Source of the DNA: Antilocapra americana | Taxonomy: Eukaryota; Chordata; Mammalia; Artiodactyla; Antilocapridae | Length of the DNA stretch: 64,000 nt | NCBI GenBank assembly: GCA_007570785.1 | Contig: ML664175.1 | Location: 12,191,441-12,255,440 of the forward strand | Reading direction: 5' to 3' | In this document: positions 38,701 through 50,700 of the stretch, one piece after another | Layout: each line of letters opens with the position of its first letter | Position numbering within the stretch: position 1 is the first letter of the stretch | Program-made: the position numbers and the translations under genes | The notes under the pieces: generated by a model | What the model saw: only the letters and a program-made list of their open reading frames with translations | What the model was told of the DNA's origin: nothing | Databases searched by the model: none

Positions 38701-41700
38701 CTCTCATATACTGTTGATGATAATTAATTATGGTAAACTTTTGGGAAAAGTGTTTTGTCAACTAGTATCTGAATTTAGATCAAATTGCCAACATCCACTG
38801 TATCCTAGAAAAAGCAAGGGAATTCCAGAAAAACATCTACTTCTGCTTCATTGACTACACTAAAGCCATTGACTGGATCACAACAAACTGTGAAAAGTTC
38901 TTAAAGAGATGGGAATACCTAGACCACCTTACCTGCCACCTGAGAAACCTGTATGTAGGTCAAGAAGCAACAGTTAGAACCTTACAAGGAACAACTGACT
39001 GTTCAAAATTGGGAAAGAAATATGTCAAAGCTGTATATTATCACCCTGCTAATTTAACTTATATGCAGAGTAGATCATGCAAAATGCTGAGCTGGATGAA
39101 TCACAAGCTGAAATCAAGATTGCTGAGAGAAATATTAATAACCTCAGATATGCAGGTGATACCACCCTGATATTAGAAAGCAAAGAGGAACTAAAGAGCC
39201 TCTTGATGAAGGTGAAAGAGGAGGGTGAAAAAGCTGGCTTGAAACTCAGCATTCAGAAAGCTAAGATCATGGTATCTGGTCACATCACTTCATGGAAATA
39301 GATGGGGAAAAAAATGGAAACAGTGACAGACTTTATTTATTTCCTTGGGCTCCAAAATTGCTGTGGATGGTAACTACAGCCATGAAATTAAAAGCACTTG
39401 CTTCTTGTAATAATAGCTATGACCAACCTAGACAGCATATTAAAAAGCAGAGAGATCAGTTTGCCAACAAAGGTGCATATAATCAAAGCTATGGTTTTTC
39501 CAGTAGTCATGTATGGATATAGAGTTGACCATAAAAAGAAGGTTGAGCACTGAAGAATTGATGCTTTTGAACTGTGATGTTGGAGAAGACTCTGACAGCC
39601 CCTTGTACAGCAAGGATATCAAACCAGTCAATCCTAAAGGAAATCAACCCTGAATATCATTGGGAGAACTGATGCTGAAGCTAAAGCTCCAATATTTTGG
39701 CCACTTGATGTGAAGAGCCAACTCATTGAAAAAGACCCTGATGCTGGGAAAGATTGAGAGCAAGAGGAGAAGGGGACAACAGAGGATGAAATGGCTGAAT
39801 GGCATCATCGACTCAGTGGATATGAGTTTCAGCAAACTCTGGAAGATCGTGAAGGACAAGGAAGCCTGGCGTGCTACAGTCCATGGAATAACAAAGAGTC
39901 GGACATGATCAACAATAATCTGAATTTAAATTATTCTTTCAGACTCAGAACTGCTTATAGGAATTTATGCTGTAGAAACTTTTTGTGAGTGGTGTGTATG
40001 AATGTGTGCCTTTGTGTTCAGACACTCGTATACATGCATGTATGAAAGAGAGCACGAGAGGAATTATACACACAGATGTTTATTGCAGCTTTGGTTTGCT
40101 TCCAGTTTTTATCAATGGCGATTTCTTCAATAAATTTTGGTGCCTTCCTGCAATGAAATGCTGTGAATGAAGTGCTGTATATATTGACTTAAGAAGGTAC
40201 CTGTGATTACTCAAAGAAGAAAGCAGGTTGCCAAACAAGACTAAGCAGACTCAAGCATTGATGAAGTATTTATGAAATAAAAATACACTAATATGTTGGT
40301 AAAGTGTAACACGAATGTGTTATGGCATTATATGTTTAATCTTGTGGTGCTTGTGCTTTTCTTACAGATGCTTCTTTGACAAGACCACTTCATCATCAGA
40401 CCTCTGCCTGCCCCCACTCTCATGGAAACCCTCCTCCTCAGACTCAGCCTCCACCTCAAGTGGATTATGTTATTCCTCATCCTGTTCATGCTTTCCATTC
40501 TCAAATATCGTCTCATGCAACATCTCACCCTGTGGCACCCCCACCTCCTACTCACTTAGCCAGTACAGCTGCACCAATCCCTCAGCATCTTCCTCCCACA
40601 CACCAGCCAATGTCACACCATATTCCAGCCACAGCACCTCCAGCACAAAGACTGCATCCTCATGAAATGATGCAGAGGATGGAAGTTCAAAGAAGGAGAA
40701 TGATGCAGCATCCAACGTATGTTTTATGTTTTTAAAAAGATAATCACCCTTTATTCTTTTGCCTTCTATTTCCATTGGTTTTTAAAACTGTAAAGTCTTC
40801 AGAAGTGATGTAACTATACCCAATCCTCAGTTCACTAGGAAATTAATTTTTACTAACCAGAATGTCTTATCCTGAGTTGTAGGTACTGACATAAAAATTT
40901 AATATCAGGTTATTTCATGAAAGTAAAGCATTTTCAGGATATAACCCAAGGTCCTTTATGTTTGTGAATCAGTCTCTTGTTTGTTTCTTCAGTAGTCCGT
41001 ACTGAAGATTCATGGTAAAATTGGTTATCCTGAGTAGCAAGATATAAAGTTATTAAAAACTTAATCTGATTTGTTTCCAATCAGAAGGAAGAAGAGCATT
41101 AGTAGAATTTTCCACAGCTGACATTGAAAAATGAGTCTTATTAACTTATTTTACTTATTTAAATATTAAAATATTCCCCAAACATGAAAACTCAGGATCT
41201 GATGTTCTAATTTGGGGCAGTGTATTTTGTTGGTCTTATTCTGCCTGCCTATTAAAGTTATGCAGGAAAATGGCTACACTGGTTCATCTATATATTGTCT
41301 GTAGCTTCTTTCACACTATAAAATCCAAGTTGAGTAATTACAGCAGAAACCATGTGGTCTATAGAGCAAGCAATATTAAGTGTTTGGCCCTTACATAATG
41401 TTTGCAGACTCTTGATTTAATCAGTGATCTGGCACTTGGTTAACTTCTTTCTTTAGTTAATATAATTTAAGGTTATATTTAGAATCTGTGACTATTTCTG
41501 TCATTTTAATATGACCCTTTATATAGGAAGTTGCCAATTTAATATTTCTAGAAATATTAAATTGTGTGTCTAGAAAATTATTTGTTCTGAATCATTAAGG
41601 TTAAACTTGAAAAATCTGTATATGTGTTTGAAACTAGTAGAAAATAAGAATTAGACTATAAAAATGAATCCCTAGAACTGTTTTTTCTCAAGTGCGGTTC

Positions 41701-44700
41701 GTTTAGAACTTTGTGACCATTTGCATTTGTAAATTTCACCGACTTTAGAAAGAGAAAATACAATAAGCTAGATTGATGAATAAAGATTGTGAATAGAAGT
41801 AACACCAGTTTCCTAGATGTGTTGACATGTATTTGCACGTGTTTGAAGAATATGTACAGGTTAAATTTTTTTCTTTAGAAGTTTCTTTTTTTTTTCCTTA
41901 GAAGTTTTATCCATTAAAATGGATGAATATTATTATAGCAAAAAGATGAAGCAAGATAGTTTTCATTTCTTCTGTTTTATATATTTATATAAAACAACTT
42001 CCTTGTGTCTGTAGCATATGCTGGAGTATTAATTTTTAAAATTTTATTTTCATTTAGTTTCTGTTATTCTATTTAAAATATCTGCTATATAAAGACACTG
42101 TTTTTTCCCTTGAATGATATTTGTATTGGAGACATTGAAATAAATGAGTAGAATTTGTGGGACTACTTTTTCTTGATTTATTGTTAATCATTAAGTTATT
42201 TTATATTGCATTTTTATAATTTATTGTTACAGAGTTAATTTCAAGAATGATCTATAGATGTTTATAATATTAATACTAGATTGTTTTTTTCTACATTAAG
42301 AAATAACCAATTATTCAATTATTTCCAGTGGTCTTTTTGTGTTCTGTGTTTCCAGGCGGGCACATGAACGCCCCCCACCCCATCCACATAGGATGCACCC
42401 AAATTATGGTCACGGGCATCATATTCATGTGCCTCAGACTATGTCCTCACATCCTCGACAGGCTCCGGAGAGATCTGCCTGGTCAGTATCTTGTTCATTT
42501 CAGAGCTGTGATGAGTTCCTTGTGGTAGAAAAGGTTGGAAGAGATACTTTGTAGGGGAAGGGTAATGTGGGAGCTTGCCTGGTGGCTGAGACTGGACTTT
42601 CAATGCAGGGAGTCTGGGTTCGATCCCTGGTCAAGGAACTAGATCTCACATGCTACAACTAAGAGTTCGCATTCCGCAAGTAAATATCCCACATGTCACA
42701 ACAAGATTAAAGATCCTGAGTCTTGCAACTAAGACCTAGCACTGCAAATAGCTAGATATATAAATTTTTTTTTTAAGGATAATACAGAGAAACTGAATTC
42801 CAGCTTAGCTGTGACTCACTGTCTCTGGGTGAGTTATAAGAGACTTGGGGAGGAAAGAGTAGCAGCTTGAGTTCTAGGGCAGGGAACCCTGTCAAACAGA
42901 AGTAGAGCTTTTTTGTTGTTGCTATTTCTCAGAGATCTACCATCAAAGTAAAACCCCTAAATTTTTCATAACTTATTTATCCAGCACCCCCACCTTTGTA
43001 CTCACGTTTGCTGTACCTACCTTAACCCCTGCTATTGACAAAGGAAATCCAGCTTGGATCCTCCAGGCTTGAGTTGTTTCCTAGAGAAATGGAGGCAAAT
43101 TTGCATTAATTTTCTTTCTGAATCTGTTGTCTGTAGGTAGTTATTGAGATCCTTGATCCACAATGACTTTTCAGACAAAATATAAAATGAGAAAAAATAA
43201 ATGAAGATTTTATATTTACCAGTTTCCCTTTTTTTTAAAAAAAAAATATGTATTTATTTATTTATTTTCTTTACATTATTGTGTTGATTTTGCCATACAT
43301 TGACATGAATCCACCATGGGTATGCATGTGTTCCCCTTCCCAAACCCCCCTCCCACCTCCCTCCTGACAGTTTCACTTTCTAAAATTTTGTTTACCCTTG
43401 CTTTATAAGGTATAGCAGTGTTTACTTTTCAAATTATCCTTGATGCCAACAATCCAGAGGCACTATCCAAAAAACAAAAGACCTTGGAGCAACATTCATA
43501 TAAACCAAAAAAGTAAACTCAATTGTATATGCTTCTAATGAAAAATCAGACTTATAGATTGGAAGGAACCTTAGGGCCACTCATTATATGTCCTTCCTTT
43601 GTAAGATGTGAAACTGGATACAGATGCCCTGCTCCTCATGGTCACAAAGTTGAACCTTTGAATTTTAGTTTCTATAATGAACTTGAAATTATTAGTTACA
43701 TCTTTTGGGCTAAATTATCTTTTTTCTCAGCTAAGTAAGAAGAATCTTCAGATGATATTAAAAAATGTAAACATATTCCTGCATTTCTGTTGATAATAGA
43801 CACTGTAAGGATGTATAACATTTAAACTGTTCTCCTTTGTCAGGGAACTGGGAATTGAAGCTGGAGTAACCGCAGCTACTTACACACCTGGAGCATTGCA
43901 TCCTCACTTGGCCCATTACCATGCACCACCTCGGCTTCATCACTTGCAATTAGGAGCTCTACCTTTAATGGTAAAATAGGAAGATTTCAAAATTCTGACA
44001 TAGTTACCCTCAAAAAGTGTTCTTCCTTTTCTGAATTATTTTTTGGAAATATTTTTAATGTATTAGTTGTTAATAGATGTTTCAGTAGAGGGTTAGAATT
44101 ATTATTGTTAGATTGAAATTGTGCTATAAGAGGGTATTCGATACAGTAAAATATGTGTTTGTATTTGCAGTATTACATATACTCTTCTTGATGTAAAAAA
44201 TGACATTTTTTTCCTTTTATACAGACATAACAATCTATCCACTTTTAGTGGGACATGTGCTTTATCATCATAAGCTTTAATGGGTCTGTTCTGATGTATT
44301 CATTTTATTCATTTATTTTCTGATCAGTAGAAAGACTGTACTGATTCTCTGTAATTGATTTGAACAGATTCAGATTTTGTTGATACCAGTTTGAGTTCTA
44401 AAGAGCAAATTCAGGAAAAATTCAGTTTTCTTTTCACATAATACATATTGCGTGGTACAGAGAAGTGAGTAGTTTTGTAGGGGTAGAAGTATTGTAGACA
44501 AGGTTTCCAAGACACTTTACTATATATGCAACTTCTAAGCAAGCTTTGGAATTGAGAATGGTACTCTTAAAGTGGCTACATCATATAAAGAGCTTTTAGA
44601 TAGCATAAGCACAGGGAAATCCAAGTTGCTGTTTCTGGATCTTAGGGGTGAAGGTCACTCAGCAATGAAATATGTGCCCTGCCAAGAAACTAGAACCTAG

Positions 44701-47700
44701 GCTCCATTGAAAGAGGAATGTCTTCATCTTGTTTATGTTGTTAGAATGATTTAATCAGATTGTACCTAAATAGACCATCTCTTCAATTGTGTGGAAAATA
44801 GGTTTCATGGTGGAAGGAAGGACACATTACAGTAGAAGAGATGAAAGTTGATGAATGCTTGAACAAGGGCAATGGCAGTTGACCTAAAAGTGATGGGCTC
44901 TGTTTGAGTAATATTTAAGATGATTCCCAGATATCTAGCTTTGGTTGTTAGGTGTATGGTGCTGCCATTCACTAATTTGGAGAATATTAGATGAGGATTT
45001 AGGGAAGGGGTTAGGTGAGTTAGGTTTTAGACATATTGAATCGGAGATGTATGTGTGTCAGGGTGGACTGTCCAGTAGGAAGTTGGGTTTATGGTCTGGA
45101 TCTCCAAAGAATAAACCGGTCTTTGAGTTAAAGATAGGTTGTGATCTGTCAATATAAAATATTACATGTGTCATATGTCTGTCATATTACATGAATCCAT
45201 GGAAGAGGATTAGATTTCTAAGAAAAATGTGCAGACTGATGAGAGATTGAGAGAACCTTGGCAGATAATAATATTGTATTTAAATAATAATACTATATTT
45301 CAGGGCCTCCTGGGTGGCTCAGTGGTAAGAGGAACCTGGCAGGCTACAGTCCATGTGGTCACAAAAGAGTCAGACACAACTTAGCAACTAAACAACAACA
45401 ATACTACTTCAAACAAACAATTCCAAGAATTGGCTAGGGTAGTTGAGGAGAAACAAAGCTAGAATAATGCCAAAATAATATGGTCAGTAGTGTTTCATCA
45501 CAAAAAAGTAAAGTTTGAAAAATGTTGAATGCATTTGGGATTAGAGTGGTTTTTGGCAGCTTTTGTCAGAGTGGTTTCAGTAATGGTGAGAGATGGAGGT
45601 TGGGATGCCTCTTAGATCACAGTAAGGTAGGGAAAGTTAAAATATGTGGAGACTGAATATAAACTACTTGGCTTACAAACTTGGCTGTGAAGGGAAAGTG
45701 GGAAATAGCGTTGGCGTTTGGTCCTGGATTGATTCTTCCTTGGTGGCTCAGACAGTAAAGAATCTGCCTTCAATGCAGGAGACGTAGGTTCGATCTCTGG
45801 GTAGGCACAATCCTCTGGAGAAAGGAATGGCTACCCACTTCAGTATTTTTGCCTGAAGAGTTTCATGTATTGAGGAGCCTAGTGGGCTCTAGTCCATGGG
45901 GTGGCGAAGAGTCAGACATGACTAAGTGACTAACACTCTCTCACTATTAGGATTAGAGAGAGAACCTGGGTTTGGAGAAACTTGAAGGTAATTTTAGGTT
46001 TAAGACAAAACAGTGGTAACATTAGGGAGGACTTGTTTGAAGATATCCAGGAAAAGGGTGGGTAGCAGTTAAGGATGGTCCAGGCTGGGGAAACAAGAGA
46101 AAAGAGGAGCAAATGATAGAGCTTACCTTTGTATAAGACAAAGAAGAAGCTTATCCCTAAAAGTTAGAGAAAAGAGGCTAGGGAGAGTTACAGGGGAAGT
46201 GTAGGTTTAAGTAATTTGGAAGGCAGGAGTTCCTTTCTGATTTTTTCATTTCTCTTGGAGATGTGTAGGAAGATAGATTATCTGCTTGGAGCTGGATACT
46301 ATTGATCTTGATTATAAGGGAAGTTGCAGATACTTGAATAATAGGCTATTTAAAGGATAAAAATTATTGCTTATATTAAATTCTTTTCCATGTGTAAACT
46401 GTCTTTTAAAGCTGTAAAACCTGCTAGAAGTGTATTATGATTTAGTGGAAGCCAAATAATTCTGAAAATTTGTTTATAAAAATGCAAGAATGGTCTCAGA
46501 ATATCCCTTTCCTAACACTACGGTCAGCTCTTGTTATTCATGGTAGTTAATGTACTATAGAGTTACTGTGAATGCTGACAAAATAGAATCGAACCATTAT
46601 TCCCAGGGTAAATATAGCCCTAGGTTATTGCAAGCCTCCAGTCCCAACAACCAATGCATAACCTTGTTTTAATGTATTTTTCTGTTTAGAGACACCTTAT
46701 TTGATATATACTGTTGATTCATTGACATTGAGCACATGGCCAAGCTCATGACACCATAACTCCTGCCTGAATGAAGCTTATGTACACATATTTTCTCCAT
46801 AAGGCACATCACAGCCTTCTTGTACTTAGGAACCCTAGCTAACAATTGAGCATTATGTTTGAGGATCAGTTTAAACAACAAAATGACCTATAAAAAGTAC
46901 AAAAATGTGAAAAACATTGCACTTAATACATTGCAAAAAAGACAATTGTTTACAGTGTAAGAACTGAAACAAGTGGGCAGAGTCTTGTTCTTCCTCAGCT
47001 GGGAGCACATATTTGGGCAACTCAGATTTTTTTGCTGCTCTGTGCAGGTCTGTGAATGACTTGTGAGAGCACAACTGTTGATTTTAGAGTTACAAACAAA
47101 TTCTGTCAAGTACATGAGCTCACAAATAAGATTGTGAAGATTGACCTTAGCTAACAAAAAATTAGAAACTGTTAAAACTTTCACTAATAGAGCCAAACCA
47201 AAAGAGCAGCCAAAGGTACCTTTGGCTATTTGGGAGTTAGAGAAAGGGAAATAAAAGTTTTATCCTGAAATTAAGTTTTGTTAGAAAATTTTATGCATTT
47301 CCATTACTTAATACTGTATAATAAAGCTCTCTGAAATTGACCAGATCTTATGAAAATTTTACTCTTTATATGTTTAGGCTACTAAGAGCATCATTCTTAG
47401 GTTTGAGTATTCTCTACTGAGGATTCTTTGTGCAAAATAAATCAAGTAGAAGAGAATCTGTTATCTCATGGAACTGCTGTTCTGTTTTTTTCCTTCTGAT
47501 GATAATTTAAGTTATTATAAATGAGATCATTTTTGAAGAGGAACCTGTTAATGGAATGCCTTTTTTGGAGTTATGTATACTCCCTGAAGTTGATTTTTTT
47601 GAGAAGCTAGATGGAGAAAATTGAATATTTGAATTATTTAATGATAGCAGTAAAACTTGAGCCTGTTCTTAATTCATTTAGCTTATCTGTTCTCTTAAAA

Positions 47701-50700
47701 TAGGTTCCTGACATGGCAGGCTATCCTCACATTCGTTACATTTCATCAGGCTTGGATGGAACATCATTCAGAGGTCCTTTTAGGGGCAATTTTGAGGTAT
47801 GTAATAGCATTAATGAAGATTTTTGCCACAGTATCTGGAATGCAAAAAGAGAGTATATGTAGTAGTAACAGTTACAACTATAGGATTTCTGCAGTGACTG
47901 GGGATCAAAAGGCAGTAACACATCTATATTGCTTCTAGGGATTATTATAGCAAGATTTATAAGTAATATTAATCTTAGCATCAGAAATTATACAAATATT
48001 GAAGAAGAGTAATTGAAAATATCTAATAATAGAAGAATGTAGAAATTTATTAAATAAATATAAATATCAGTAGAGAACCATACCATTAAATGTGTGAGAA
48101 AAACCTTAATGCTTTTTTTTTTTCTTTGAATGAATGCAGTGCATGGAACCGTGCTCAGTGTTTGTGGTAGCCTGGATGGGAGGGGAGTTTGAAGGGAGTA
48201 TGGATGCATGTATGTGTATGTGCCGAGTATCTTTGTTGTTCACCAGAAACTATCACAACATCGTTAATTGGCTCTACCCCAATACAGAATAAGAAATTAA
48301 AAAAGTTTTTAAATGCACTAGTTATGTTTTACTGAACCCATGTGATGCTTGTAATACATTAGAGTTTAATGATAACATTTTTTCTATAAATTTACTCTTT
48401 GCCATTTATCTGGGAAGTAAGTACTATCAGTTTTTTGACTAGTACATTGTTTTTGATAGTTATGATATTCTCCTGGGTGGATGAAAATAATTTATTTAGC
48501 CATTCTTCTAGAAAAACATTTAGGTTTTTAAAATATTTTTTACTATAATCAATGCCTAATGCTTTTTGACTACGCTTAGCTTTTAGAGAAGCATTGCTAT
48601 AGAAAAAAGAAACCTAAGTAATTCAGTTTTTTGTTAAATATCTTTGAGTTTTCTGGAAGAACAGATCATTTAAATATAATTAAAGTTTTGTGTCTTTGTG
48701 TTACTTTGGAAGTTGGAGTCAAGAACTATTATTGTTTGACTTGTTTCCCTATTTTACTGCAGTGATTCATCTTCTAGATGCATACATGCTTACTGACTTA
48801 TATAGGATCATGTGGTAATATGTTGCCCTAGTCTACAAAGATAACTTTGCCATACCACTGCAGTTAGCTGAGCAATAATTACAAACAGCCATTTGCCTTA
48901 CCATATATGGGTTTTTGAATACTCTGTTTACATTGCAAGTTTATAAATATGGTACTTTATTGCTTTTACAATACTGACTATGCTGTTCAAGGAATAATCA
49001 TACTGGCTTTTAATACTAGTTATTCTTCTTCTTCAGGAACTTATTCATTTAGAAGAAAGATTAGGAAATGTCAATCGTGGAGCATCCCAGGGGACAATTG
49101 AAAGATGTACATATCCACATAAATACAAAAAGGTAAGCATTTATTCTATGAAACATCTACATTATTGTTGAAATGCATAATATTCAATATCATGGACTTT
49201 TTTCAAGTTTGTGGAGTCTATCAACTATATTTTTTTATTATTAAAACAATATATGCATATGGTTAAAAAAATCTAAATCTATAAATTGAAGTCTGTTACT
49301 CTAATAATCCTAGTTTTCCTTCCCAGAAGAAAAACATGCTTAAAGTTTTCTTAGGTAATCTTCCACATATTTTTAATAATGTGCATATGTATATGTTTTT
49401 TCTTGCACTTTTAAAAATAACTCAAAGGGGATAATATGCATGTAGTTTTTGTCCATTTTCTTTTTATTCTACATCAGCACCTACAGATGACCTGTATTCT
49501 TATTAATAGGTTATCCAGAATTCCATCCTATAGGGGTACCATAATTTAGCTAGTCAGTTGTTTGGGAACTTAATTGACCTACATTTCTTATATTCTGCCC
49601 TTACATTCCTTTTTTTTTTTTTTTTTAATTTATTTTCTTTATATTATCGTGTTGGTTTTACCATACATTGACATGAATCCACCATGGATGTATTATGTGT
49701 TCCCCTTCCAGAGCCCTCTCCCACCTCCCTCCTGTAGTGTTACATCTAGAAGATGTGCAGTAGGCATGTTAAATTTTTATCAGAAAACAATGTTCTATAC
49801 TATAGAGACTAATGAAGTGTGAAAATGACTGTTCATTGTATTTTTCACCCTTTTCCTAAGAGTATTAATGGGGTATTACTGTAAGTCCTCTCAGCTGTTT
49901 AAGCTAAATACTATAACTGGCATTCATTTTTGAACATTATCTGAAACATTCATTAATGAAACGAAGTTTATCTGGCTGTGCCTCATGATGGGACAGAGCA
50001 GTACATATGATCCTGATTGTGGGTTAGAAATGATAGATTTTAGACTAATGAATTTCTGTTACTTTTAATTTTGATGCTGATTATTTAAGGGTCTTATGAG
50101 AACACTTCATGGATAATAGTCACTTAATTCATCCTTTAATTTGTGGAAATTTTATCTGGGAAATATGTTGTGGGTGAATGTGTGGTTTTGTTTTGTTTTG
50201 TTTTTCAAATAAACACAAACTTTACTCAGTTGTTCAATAATGTCATCTCTACTAACAAGGTAACAACTGATTGGTTCTCACAGAGGAAACTGCACTGCAA
50301 ACAAGATGGGGAAGAAGGGACTGAGGAAGACACAGAGGAAAAATGTACTATCTGTTTGTCTATTTTAGAGGAAGGTGAAGATGTGAGGTAACTAAACACT
50401 AATTGTCTAAAATTCATTGTCAAAACTGTACAGGAGATTTTATTTGAGGGAATTCTCTTGTCGCCCAGTAGTTAGGACTCTGCATTTTGAGCTGCTGAGG
50501 GTGCTGATTCAGTCCTCAGTTGGGGAACTAATCTCCCACAGACCTGCAACACAGCCAAAAAAAGAGAAATTTTATTATAAAGCAGACCAGAAACCAAATA
50601 AAGATTACTCCTAGTGTACCCTGTTACCAGTCTCTGATATGTAAAATTGCCTTCTAATAGTGAATGAAACGGAGAAGGCCATGGCAACCCACTCCAGTAC

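Larger units (their letters stand above)
35692..40367 (+). other. RNF111: RNF111 intron after coding exon 6
   Basis: Holds an old antisense L1 (about 36,800-37,245), an L1 3' end (about 37,420-37,580) and a 1.15 kb BovB fragment (about 38,776-39,925). About 35,700-36,790 and 37,600-38,770 show nothing recognised. Confidence 0.85.
42482..43843 (+). other. RNF111: RNF111 intron after coding exon 8
   Basis: Holds a CHR-type SINE (about 42,568-42,776) and an antisense L1 3' end (about 43,229-43,372). A short stretch near 43,553-43,640 looks like an old MIR/L2-type remnant. Otherwise nothing recognised. Confidence 0.8.
44880..46330. repeat. old interspersed repeat, class not assigned
   Basis: Purine-rich text such as ATGATTCCCAGATATCTAGC, GTAGGAAGTTGGGTTTATGG and TTTTGTCAGAGTGGTTTCAG is of a kind I have seen repeated in mammalian genomes, but I cannot name the family. 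Two Bov-tA copies interrupt it. Confidence 0.35.
43971..47703 (+). other. RNF111: RNF111 intron after coding exon 9
   Basis: Holds an unassigned old repeat (about 44,880-46,330) split by two Bov-tA SINEs, and a second unassigned old repeat (about 46,520-47,220). About 43,980-44,870 and 47,230-47,700 show nothing recognised. Confidence 0.8.
47797..49036 (+). other. RNF111: RNF111 intron after coding exon 10
   Basis: Holds an L1 3' end (about 48,125-48,312). Its last ~200 bases (about 48,840-49,005) resemble part of the intron after coding exon 12. Confidence 0.8.
49133..50259 (+). other. RNF111: RNF111 intron after coding exon 11
   Basis: Holds an old antisense L1 (about 49,230-49,570) and an antisense L1 3' end (about 49,609-49,738). 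The remainder shows nothing recognised. Ends at 50283 if the second acceptor is used. Confidence 0.8.

Noticed and set aside
40315..40665. alternative-frame open frame over coding exon 7
   Set aside because: It begins in the intron, and the other frame joins to both neighbouring exons and gives Arkadia.
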